Origin: Microbulbifer variabilis | GTDB taxonomy: Bacteria > Pseudomonadota > Gammaproteobacteria > Pseudomonadales > Cellvibrionaceae | DNA length: 64,000 nucleotides | Reading direction: 5' to 3' | Assembly: GCF_020524905.1 (NCBI RefSeq) | Contig: NZ_JAIVKI010000009.1 | Span: 62,001 to 126,000, forward strand | In this document: in pieces, positions 57,163 to 64,000 of the stretch | How positions within the stretch are numbered: position 1 is the stretch's first letter | Layout: each line of letters starts with the position of its first letter | Program-made: the position numbers and the translations under genes | Notes under the pieces: generated by a model | Databases searched by the model: none | The model's input: the letters and a program-made list of their open reading frames with translations, nothing else | Told to the model about the DNA's origin: nothing

Positions 57163-57987
57163 GTGCTGCTAGTATTGACCAATTTTATTGATTCTCTGAT
57201 GGATTTCCTCTCGGCTCCATTTGTGGAGGCCTTTCTCACTGCAACTTTTATTGGCTCTGGAGCAGTTTTAAAGAAAAAGGTTGATACAAAAGCTTTCAAA
57301 AATTTATGGGGTAAGTTTCTTGGTGAATCTGACTCTGAAATTCATGTAGTGCTTCCTCTGATAAGGCAAAAAACACTTTTTTCTGAAATTACCAATAAGC
57401 AAAGTAAGATTCCGAATAATGTATTGTTTTTGCCCTATGATGAGGCTCTTGGGATACAGCTTTTAAAGGATGCTATTGAAAAAGCATATCCAAAGAGAAA
57501 AGTAATTTTTCATGATTCCAGAAACTTTGTTGGTGATCATAAGAGCTTTATTTGTGTTGGTGGGCCAGCTGTAAATGTTGTTAGTCGTGATTTGTTACTT
57601 ACCAGGAAGATAGATGCAAAATTTAAGATGGATTTCTTGGGGCGTTTTGCTGTTGATGAGGTTGATGAAAGTTTATACAAAACGAATACCTTAAAAGGGT
57701 CAATTACTGACGATTACGGATTTATCTTTTTCACTCAGAACCCTTACCATAAAGGCAGCTGTGTATGCTTGGTTTTTGGTATATGGTCCCATGGGACTTA
57801 TTCGGCAGTGCAGGCTTTGTGTCAGAAGGGAAAACCTTTAAAGGAGTTGGTTAGATACCTGAAAGACAATAAGTCTCTATTTGCGGTCACCAAATCTACG
57901 GTTAGGGGGATGGTGACAGGGTTTCCATCCGTAGAGAAATTGAGAAAGATAGAGGCGCATTGCCAAGCTTCAGCCGATTCTACTTGA
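57163..57987 (+). CDS. Membrane-anchored protein of unknown family
   Basis: 274 residues if started at the GTG at 57163, which has GGGAGAGG about 6 bases upstream; ATG codons at 57102 and 57106 lack this. A hydrophobic segment (FVEAFLTATFIGSGAV) near the start is followed by an alpha/beta domain with FICVGGPAVNVVSRDLL, DYGFIFFTQNPYH and VFGIWSHGTYSA. The GGP..N and G-x-x-x-x-GT pattern suggests a binding pocket, but I do not recognise the family. AT-rich, alone between ung and two membrane proteins. Confidence 0.65.
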   Translation: MLLVLTNFIDSLMDFLSAPFVEAFLTATFIGSGAVLKKKVDTKAFKNLWGKFLGESDSEIHVVLPLIRQKTLFSEITNKQSKIPNNVLFLPYDEALGIQLLKDAIEKAYPKRKVIFHDSRNFVGDHKSFICVGGPAVNVVSRDLLLTRKIDAKFKMDFLGRFAVDEVDESLYKTNTLKGSITDDYGFIFFTQNPYHKGSCVCLVFGIWSHGTYSAVQALCQKGKPLKELVRYLKDNKSLFAVTKSTVRGMVTGFPSVEKLRKIEAHCQASADST

Positions 57988-58152
57988 GTTTCCTGTTGTA
58001 GGGTGATTCAGGAGGGGGAATTCGTTTTGGTTCTATTCTTTTCTGACTCTTTGCCTATCTTGCATTGTGATGAGTAAGTATGCGGTCTTTACCCCATTTA
58101 CTTCTGAGTCATAGAGGATAATGGCGGGGTACCTGTGGGAATAATTTTCCAT

Positions 58153-58716
58153 TTAACGGCGCCTTCTTGATCGAATAGGATGTAATTGACTGTCCTCTTT
58201 TTTTTCAACAGACTTCCAAAGCGGTCGCATCAATAGTCTGGCGAATGCGAATCCCACAAAAAATATATTACAAATATAAGCCAGGAAGTAGGGTCCAAAC
58301 TCCCTTTCAAAGAATATTCCTGCGGCATTTAGGGTGCTTATTATGACCACGGAACAGGCTATACCAAAGAGTCCGTAGTAGGTAATTCGCATTATGGTTG
58401 AGACAAACTTAAAGTGCCTTTTCCTCCAAAGATAAATGATAAATCCTGTGGTGGCTACACCCATCAAGGCACTGCTGATAGACCACACATATCCCGGCTT
58501 GATATGAAAATTTAACATGGCAAGTGAGAGTGCTGCGAGCAGGGCGCTAAACAGGCTGATATAGACAATCATGGCAAGAGATACGACATGTCCCCTGGAG
58601 ATAGTTTCCACCTTTCGTGACTGAAATGTTGCGACCATCGCTGCAAATCCCGCCAAAATGATAGCGATTTCTATAATATGAAGCAGCTGATCAATTTGTC
58701 CCGACAGTTTATCCAT
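58153..58716 (-). CDS. Four-helix membrane protein (copy 1 of a pair)
   Basis: 187 residues. Four predicted membrane segments (about 12-30, 42-66, 75-97, 106-130), a fifth near 137-160, then a basic tail. Paralogous to the next gene (HVVSLAMIVYISLFSALLAA against RIVSLAMIIYISLVNALLAA). Function unknown. Confidence 0.78.
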   Translation of the reverse strand: MDKLSGQIDQLLHIIEIAIILAGFAAMVATFQSRKVETISRGHVVSLAMIVYISLFSALLAALSLAMLNFHIKPGYVWSISSALMGVATTGFIIYLWRKRHFKFVSTIMRITYYGLFGIACSVVIISTLNAAGIFFEREFGPYFLAYICNIFFVGFAFARLLMRPLWKSVEKKEDSQLHPIRSRRRR

Positions 58717-58903
58717 CTTCAGCTGTCGTCCTGGGCAGAGATGATTAGTTGGAGTGGATTACTCGTGCTTAAAGGATAGTTTATGCTTTTTTCTGATAGC
58801 GTCTTCTATTGAGAATTTGCACAGAACAGAGATTGCTTGATGTCTTAATCGCCTTATTCTAAAGCGACTAGAGAGTTAATTGTAAGTCAATGAAAGTAGC
58901 TGT

Positions 58904-59452
58904 TTATCGCCGACTTATGTGTTTTCTAAGGGGGCCTCTCAGTTCATTTTCTCTTACCACTTCCCACATTGGGCGCATCAATAGTCTGGAAAAGGCATAC
59001 CCTACGACAAATAGATTAAAAACAAAGGATAGAAAGTAGGGTCCGTACTCTTTGTTAAAGCCAATTCCGAGAGCGTTAAGAAGATTGACAAGAACCATGG
59101 TTCCAGCAAATCCAAAAAGAAGGAAGTAGGTGATTTTGGCCGCTTTAGACACTGTCTTTAGCCGTTTTTTTATCCAGAGATAAATAATAGAAAAGGTTAT
59201 GGCTGCGCTCATGGCAAAGCTGCTTAAAGACCATAGCTTTTGATCGCTTATACCAAAGTTGGATAATGTTAGGGTGAAGGCAGCGAGGAGTGCATTGACC
59301 AGACTGATATAAATAATCATAGCGAGGGAGACGATTCTTCCCTTGGTGACCTTTCTCGTTTTCTTGGGCTGGAGGGTACCGATGATTGCGGCAAAACCAG
59401 CCAATACAATGCAGGTTTCCAGGGCGATAATAAGCTGATCAATCTCTTTCAA
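58904..59452 (-). CDS. Four-helix membrane protein (copy 2 of a pair)
   Basis: 182 residues, same layout and shared motifs as its neighbour (RKVTKGRIVSLAMIIYI; EYGPYFLSFVFNLFVVGYAFSRLLMRPMW). A basic C-terminus (KHISRR). The tandem pair has about 190 bp between copies. Confidence 0.78.
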   Translation of the reverse strand: MKEIDQLIIALETCIVLAGFAAIIGTLQPKKTRKVTKGRIVSLAMIIYISLVNALLAAFTLTLSNFGISDQKLWSLSSFAMSAAITFSIIYLWIKKRLKTVSKAAKITYFLLFGFAGTMVLVNLLNALGIGFNKEYGPYFLSFVFNLFVVGYAFSRLLMRPMWEVVRENELRGPLRKHISRR

Positions 59453-59610
59453 TAACCTCTTCTCCTGCTATCGCTATCCCGTTGCCGCTATAGCGGGAAA
59501 TAGCATAAACAGTGTAGTGGCCGTGGCTACTCTTGTCGTAAATCAGCTAATAAAATTACCCAGGTTTCTTTCCTGTACCAGTAGCCGATTGTCTGTATTT
59601 TTTAAATATA

Positions 59611-59637
59611 AAAAGGCGACTCGGAAAGTCGCCTTTT
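59611..59637. terminator. Strong terminator after ygfZ (works both ways)
   Basis: AAAAGGCGACT and AGTCGCCTTTT form an 11-bp stem with loop CGGAA and T tracts on both strands. Confidence 0.9.
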
Positions 59638-59664
59638 TAATTTGTGCGGATTAAGTATCGACTT

Positions 59665-60705
59665 TTAAGCTAAAGGGTCAGCATCGGCATCGTAAGGTAG
59701 ATCTTGAATCACCAGGGTACGGCCGTCTTTTAGTCTAAGGGGTTCACCAGCGGCAACTTTGGCGATGGTGAGTACGGCGAGTAACTCTATACCCTCATCG
59801 CTATGACAAGCTTCAACCAGGTTGCCGATGCTCTGTTGTCCGTCGGCAAAAATTTCCAGTCCGCTGGCGGGAAGATCACCCCCCTCACATTTTGCACGGT
59901 ACAGGCGGCGCTTGGCGGCACCGCGGAACTGCATACGGGCGACCACTTCCTGGCCGGTATAACAGCCTTTTTTAAAGCTGACGCCGCCGAGCAGGTGCAG
60001 GTTGGCCATTTGCGGGATAAACATCTCAGAGGTGGCTGCATCAATTTGGGGGATGCCGGCCTCTATTTGTCCCTTTTGCCATTGGTCGTAGCCGGTGGCT
60101 TCGCTGTGTGGGGAAAGTATCTGCCAAAGTTTTTGTGTCTTACTGGCGGGACATAAAAGAGCCAATTGGGACACGTTGGCCAATTGGGCGATACAGCGCT
60201 CACCTTCAAAGTCAAAAGTGACTATTTGACCGGGGGAGGGGGCTTCGAAGCCGAGCAATTTTGCCACCTGCTCCGCGACACCCTGACCCTGCAGGCCGAG
60301 CCAGTGGGATTCATCGCTGATATCGCAAAGCTCCGCCTTGAAAAACACAGCGTACTTCGCCAGCGCCTGCTGGGCAATCGGGGCCAGGTCGCGGGGCAGG
60401 CGGAGTATAAATTCGCTCTGGGAGAGTTTCAGGGCATTAAAGGCACTGATCATGCGTCCCTTGGGATTGCAGTGCGCGCCCAAGGTGCTGTGCCCATCGG
60501 GTAGGTTCACAAGGTCACAGGTGAGCTGGCCTTGCAGGAATTTCTGGCTATCGGGACCGATTACTGAAACAGCGCCTACGGGGCCGAGATCGATAAGATG
60601 TAACCCCTGGCGATTATCATTGCTGGTAAGAGGGAAGTGGGCTCTGCCGCCTTCCCAAATGGCGCCTTCGCTGCTGAGAAAATCCTGCCACTGTTGCTGG
60701 TCCAT
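59665..60705 (-). CDS. ygfZ: YgfZ/GcvT-domain folate-binding protein
   Basis: 346 residues. GcvT-like fold; the signature KGCYTGQEVVARM (about 225-237) contains the conserved Cys. Helps Fe-S cluster enzymes and tRNA modification. Divergent from sdhE. Confidence 0.93.
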   Translation of the reverse strand: MDQQQWQDFLSSEGAIWEGGRAHFPLTSNDNRQGLHLIDLGPVGAVSVIGPDSQKFLQGQLTCDLVNLPDGHSTLGAHCNPKGRMISAFNALKLSQSEFILRLPRDLAPIAQQALAKYAVFFKAELCDISDESHWLGLQGQGVAEQVAKLLGFEAPSPGQIVTFDFEGERCIAQLANVSQLALLCPASKTQKLWQILSPHSEATGYDQWQKGQIEAGIPQIDAATSEMFIPQMANLHLLGGVSFKKGCYTGQEVVARMQFRGAAKRRLYRAKCEGGDLPASGLEIFADGQQSIGNLVEACHSDEGIELLAVLTIAKVAAGEPLRLKDGRTLVIQDLPYDADADPLA

Positions 60706-60819
60706 AGTGTTGCCACCTCCGGTTGTCTTGGTGGCATTAATTGGGGATTGCCGCGCCCCTTTTCAAGTTTGCCCAGCTAGCGGGTATACTGCGCGCTTTA
60801 ACCTGGTTGGAAATGAAGT

Positions 60820-61065
60820 ATGGATCGCAACCGCCTGTTTTGGGCCAGCCGCCGCGGCATGTTGGAGCTGGATCTGGTGCTGCTGCCGTTTCTGGATAAT
60901 ATCTACGAGACCCTGGAGCCAGAGGATCAGCAGCGCTATGTGCGGCTAATGGATGAGCAGGATCAGGACCTGTTTGCCTGGTTCCTACGGCGTGAAGATC
61001 CTGCCGATCCGGATTTGCTGCGTATTGTGCAGATTATTCGTGACAACACCGGGTTACAGCAGTAA
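60820..61065 (+). CDS. sdhE: Succinate dehydrogenase flavinylation factor SdhE
   Basis: 81 residues. The RRGMLELDL motif (11-19) is the flavinylation-active RGxxE. Promotes FAD attachment to SdhA. Overlaps ygfX. Confidence 0.95.
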   Translation: MDRNRLFWASRRGMLELDLVLLPFLDNIYETLEPEDQQRYVRLMDEQDQDLFAWFLRREDPADPDLLRIVQIIRDNTGLQQ

Positions 61066-61489
61066 TTCTCTGCGGTATTACGAGCGCAGCGCGCGCTTAA
61101 GCTGCGCTGTTGCGCGATCGCCTCTCCTTCTTGTTTTCTTGTTGTTTGTCACGGTGCAAGCGGTATTGCTGCTGTGGCTATGTGGCCTCCCTTTCTGGCT
61201 GTTCTGGCCCTCGCTGTTGTTTGTAAGTGTCTATGCCTTTTTAGAAAAGCGCCACTTGGAGCGAATGGTAGGAATTTTATCGACTCATGAGCGCCGCTGG
61301 TTTTGGCGGGGGGCGAATGGTGAGGAGCGTGAATTTGAGTTTTGCGGTGAGTTGGTATTGTGGCAGTGGCTGCTGGTAATCCGTGGGCGGGATCAGGCCG
61401 GCGCAACCCTGCACCTTGTGTTGGCGCGGGATGCACTTAATAGAGACGACTGGCGCCGACTACAGGTGGCATTGCGTTATTCGCGCTAG
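61040..61489 (+). CDS. YgfX (CptA-like) membrane protein
   Basis: 149 residues if started at the in-frame GTG at 61040, inside sdhE. Two membrane segments (about 24-42 and 45-62) and a beta domain (EFEFCGELVLWQWLLVIRG). Location after sdhE matches ygfX/cptA. The start is uncertain. Confidence 0.75.
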   Translation: MTTPGYSSNSLRYYERSARLSCAVARSPLLLVFLLFVTVQAVLLLWLCGLPFWLFWPSLLFVSVYAFLEKRHLERMVGILSTHERRWFWRGANGEEREFEFCGELVLWQWLLVIRGRDQAGATLHLVLARDALNRDDWRRLQVALRYSR

Positions 61490-61510
61490 GGCGGACGTGA
61501 GTCCGCCCTA
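61487..61510. terminator. Terminator between ygfX and nadB
   Basis: TAGGGCGGAC and GTCCGCCCTA form a perfect 10-bp stem with loop GTGA between convergent genes. Confidence 0.85.
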
Positions 61511-61520
61511 ACCTCCATAC

Positions 61521-63137
61521 TTAAATGAATTGCCGCTGATTGGCATAGTTTTCCGGTACCAATACCGTATCCATAGCCAATTCTCGTAGTCCCGGATAGT
61601 CGAGGGAGTAGTGCAGGCCGCGACTCTCACGGCGGTCCAGGGCCGAACGGATAATCAACTCGGAAACCAGGGCCAGGTTGCGCAGCTCCACCAGGTCGTT
61701 GGTGATGCGGTAGTTGGCGTAAAACTCCAGTATTTCCCTCTGCAGCAGTTTCACCCTGTGTTGGGCGCGCAGCAGGCGCTTGCGGGTGCGCACGATTCCC
61801 ACGTAGTCCCACATAAAGCGGCGCAGTTCATCCCAGTTGTGGGAGATCACTACGTCTTCATCGGAATCTGTCACCCGCGAGGCATCCCACTCCGGCGCCT
61901 TACGCGGTGCTTGCACCGAGTCCAGGTGTTCATCGATATGCAAAGCGGCAGATCGGGCGTATACCAGACATTCCAGCAGCGAGTTGCTGGCCAGGCGGTT
62001 GGCACCGTGCAGACCGGTAAAGGTGGTTTCACCGATAGCGTAGAGCTGATCGAGGTCGGTGCGGCCGTGCTGGTCCACCATGATGCCGCCGCAGGTATAG
62101 TGAGCAGCTGGTACCACCGGGATGGGCTCTTTGGTCATATCTATGCCGTACTTCAGGCAGTTGCTGTATACGGTGGGAAAGTGCTCGCGCACAAAAGCGG
62201 GATCTTTGTGGGATATATCCAGGTAGAGGCAATCGGCGCCGAGGCGTTTCATTTCGTGGTCGATAGCGCGGGCGACGATATCCCTAGGGGCCAGCTCGCC
62301 GCGCTTGTCGAAACGCTCCATAAAGCGGCTGCCATCGGGCAACTTCAGTTGCGCTCCCTCACCGCGCAGAGCCTCGGTAATCAGGAAAGCCTTGGCCTTG
62401 GGGTGGTAGAGGCAGGTGGGGTGGAATTGGTTGAATTCCATATTGGCCACCCGGCAACCGGCGCGCCAGGCCATGGCAATGCCGTCGCCACTGGCGCCAT
62501 CTGGGTTGCTGGTATACAGGTATGCCTTGCTGGCGCCGCCGGTGGCGAGAATTACCGCTTTGGCTTGCAGAAGCTCCACATCTTCAGTGGTTTTATTCAG
62601 CACATAGGCGCCGGCACAGCGAAAGCGGCCTTTTTGTGGGTCAGGCTGGCGGATCAGGTCTATAGCGACATGATGCTCAAAGCAATCGATGTTCGGGCTG
62701 TTAAGTACTTTTACCAGTAGAGAGCTGTGTACTGCCCGCCCGGTGGCATCGGCGCTGTGAATAATACGGCGATGGCTGTGGCCTCCCTCTTTGGTCAGGT
62801 GGTAGTCCTCACCTTCTCGGGTGAAGTCCACGCCCTGGTCGATCAGCCAGCGAATGGCTGCAGTGCTTTCTTCCACTGTAAAGCGCACAGACGATGGGTG
62901 GCAGAGTCCGGCACCCGCGTCTAATGTGTCTGCAATATGTGATTCCACCGAATCCATCTCGTCCAACACCGCGGCGATGCCCCCCTGGGCGAACCAGGTG
63001 GATCCGTCCTGCAGGCGCTGCTTGGAGAGCAGGGCTACTCGGTACTTGGCCGAGAGATGCAGGGCCAGGGTGAGGCCGGCGGCGCCGCTGCCGATGACAA
63101 GAACGTCGTAGTTTACCTGGGCATTCATAGATTTCAT
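61521..63137 (-). CDS. nadB: L-aspartate oxidase
   Basis: 538 residues. First step of NAD synthesis, oxidising aspartate to iminoaspartate. FAD motif [12 protein letters not shown] (15-26). [16 protein letters not shown] and QFHPTCLY are substrate-site blocks; [16 protein letters not shown] matches the family. ATG at 63137 or 63128. Divergent from rpoE. Confidence 0.96.
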   Translation of the reverse strand: MKSMNAQVNYDVLVIGSGAAGLTLALHLSAKYRVALLSKQRLQDGSTWFAQGGIAAVLDEMDSVESHIADTLDAGAGLCHPSSVRFTVEESTAAIRWLIDQGVDFTREGEDYHLTKEGGHSHRRIIHSADATGRAVHSSLLVKVLNSPNIDCFEHHVAIDLIRQPDPQKGRFRCAGAYVLNKTTEDVELLQAKAVILATGGASKAYLYTSNPDGASGDGIAMAWRAGCRVANMEFNQFHPTCLYHPKAKAFLITEALRGEGAQLKLPDGSRFMERFDKRGELAPRDIVARAIDHEMKRLGADCLYLDISHKDPAFVREHFPTVYSNCLKYGIDMTKEPIPVVPAAHYTCGGIMVDQHGRTDLDQLYAIGETTFTGLHGANRLASNSLLECLVYARSAALHIDEHLDSVQAPRKAPEWDASRVTDSDEDVVISHNWDELRRFMWDYVGIVRTRKRLLRAQHRVKLLQREILEFYANYRITNDLVELRNLALVSELIIRSALDRRESRGLHYSLDYPGLRELAMDTVLVPENYANQRQFI

Positions 63138-63192
63138 TTATCTTTTAGGGTCGCGTAGTATAGCGCCTCTTAATTTTTCGTCGATTTGACGT

Positions 63193-63222
63193 GGAACTTA
63201 TGTCCTATTGTCAGTGTCTTCA
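63193..63222 (+). promoter_or_regulatory. Candidate sigma-E promoter of rpoE
   Basis: GGAACTT (63193-63199), a 17-nt spacer and TCTTCA (63217-63222). The -35 is the sigma-E consensus; the -10 is partial. Self-activation is expected for rpoE. Confidence 0.5.
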
Positions 63223-63306
63223 ACACAGTAAAAGAAACGCCTGCGCAGGCAGCCCTTTAATAAATAGTCGTGGCACCCGCAGTGTGGCTGGATATGGGAG
63301 TTGGGG

Positions 63307-63921
63307 ATGACAGCGCATCAGGCGTCAACGAGTGACCGTGAGCTGGTAGAGCGAGTTCAAAAGGGAGATAAACGCGCTTTTGACCTCTTAGTACTCAAGT
63401 ATCAACACAAAATAGTTGCTGTAGTCAGCAGGTTCATCAAGGACCACAGTGAGGTACAGGATGTGACTCAGGAGGCCTTTATCAAGGCCTACCGGGCGCT
63501 CGCCAATTTCCGTGGCGACAGCGCTTTTTACACATGGATGTACCGGATTGCGATTAATACCGCCAAAAACCACCTGGTTTCCCGCAGCCGTAGGCCCCCG
63601 TCTTCCGATGTGGATCTAGAGGATGCCGAGTTCTACTCCGGTGCCGACCTGTTGCGGGACAACGAAACGCCTGAAAATCAGATGTTTCGCGACCAGCTGG
63701 AATCTGCGGTGCATCGCGCCATTCGCGCACTGCCAGAGGATCTGCGCTCAGCGGTTACGCTGAGGGAGCTTGAGGGACTGAGCTATGAGGAAATCGCCGA
63801 GGTAATGGGATGCCCGGTGGGTACGGTGCGTTCGAGAATATTTCGTGCACGGGAAGCTATTGACCGGACAGTCCAGGCCGTGATGGCCGGTGAGCCGGAA
63901 ACACTGGGTGACCGAGGTTAA
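63307..63921 (+). CDS. rpoE: RNA polymerase sigma-E factor (RpoE/AlgU)
   Basis: 204 residues from the ATG at 63307 (GGGAG upstream; the TTG at 63301 is unlikely). Region 2 (VQDVTQEAFIKAYRALANFRG) and region 4 (LRELEGLSYEEIAEVMGCPVGTVRSR) are intact. Controls envelope stress genes. The expected anti-sigma gene would follow, but it is outside or at the end of the window. Confidence 0.95.
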   Translation: MTAHQASTSDRELVERVQKGDKRAFDLLVLKYQHKIVAVVSRFIKDHSEVQDVTQEAFIKAYRALANFRGDSAFYTWMYRIAINTAKNHLVSRSRRPPSSDVDLEDAEFYSGADLLRDNETPENQMFRDQLESAVHRAIRALPEDLRSAVTLRELEGLSYEEIAEVMGCPVGTVRSRIFRAREAIDRTVQAVMAGEPETLGDRG

Positions 63922-64000
63922 ATTTGCGGAAAATTTTCCCAATTGGGGAAACAAACCGCCGAGAGCCCGGTCTTATCTCATACCAACTATGGTGCGTGTG

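Noticed and set aside
61611..62720. 369-codon plus-strand frame opposite nadB
   Set aside because: Antisense shadow of a well-supported gene.
63989..64000. Start of an anti-sigma gene (ATG at 63989)
   Set aside because: Only four codons visible and no clear ribosome-binding site.

Overview
The window is a chromosomal segment of a gammaproteobacterium, most likely a marine Cellvibrionales relative such as Microbulbifer (inference). Gene content and order (topA, lexA, psrA, nagZ, csiV, mfd, long gap, nqrABCDEF, apbE, nqrM, sthA) follow the block known from Pseudomonas and its marine relatives. No rRNA, tRNA or CRISPR array was seen.

Layout. 1-14.7 kb: uup (5' end cut off), a UspA protein, topA and its followers, lexA with two SOS boxes, a LOG-family protein, an AT-rich acyl-CoA ligase, a nine-copy heptanucleotide repeat, psrA, nagZ, an MscS channel and a cold-shock protein. 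14.7-30.6 kb: csiV, mfd, gap (with a HexR-like site), the Na+-NQR operon with its maturation genes apbE and nqrM, sthA and a thioesterase.

30.6-45.2 kb is a sedentary chromosomal integron. An intact IntI integrase (minus strand) has a LexA box 16 bp upstream of its start. It faces an attI-type core at 31958 and 19 consecutive cassettes, each ending in a recognisable attC site. Four cassettes are about 368-370 bp, carry near-identical 90-bp attC sites and have no consistently open frame. Coding cassettes include a HEPN/AbiU2-like protein (candidate phage defence), a SpoU/TrmH RNA methyltransferase, a lipoprotein, several small membrane proteins, a zinc-ribbon protein, and a HELAH metalloprotease split by a -1 shift at A7. 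An IS1182-type element sits inside one attC R' box, and a decayed IS3-type element sits just after another.

45.3-64 kb: a nitrilase, a three-gene HupE/UreJ-like membrane operon (the last gene frameshifted), a LemA/TPM operon, yaeQ, yajQ, two tandem phytase-like secreted proteins, two uracil-DNA-glycosylase-superfamily genes (the second is ung), an unrecognised membrane-anchored protein, two tandem four-helix membrane proteins, ygfZ, sdhE-ygfX, nadB and rpoE, which has a sigma-E-like promoter.

How parts connect: lexA (6.9 kb) and intI (31 kb) have operators that differ by one base, so cassette shuffling is probably tied to the SOS response. The six nqr genes, apbE (flavin attachment) and nqrM (Fe-S/Cys site maturation) make and mature one respiratory sodium pump. 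psrA has a likely self-operator.
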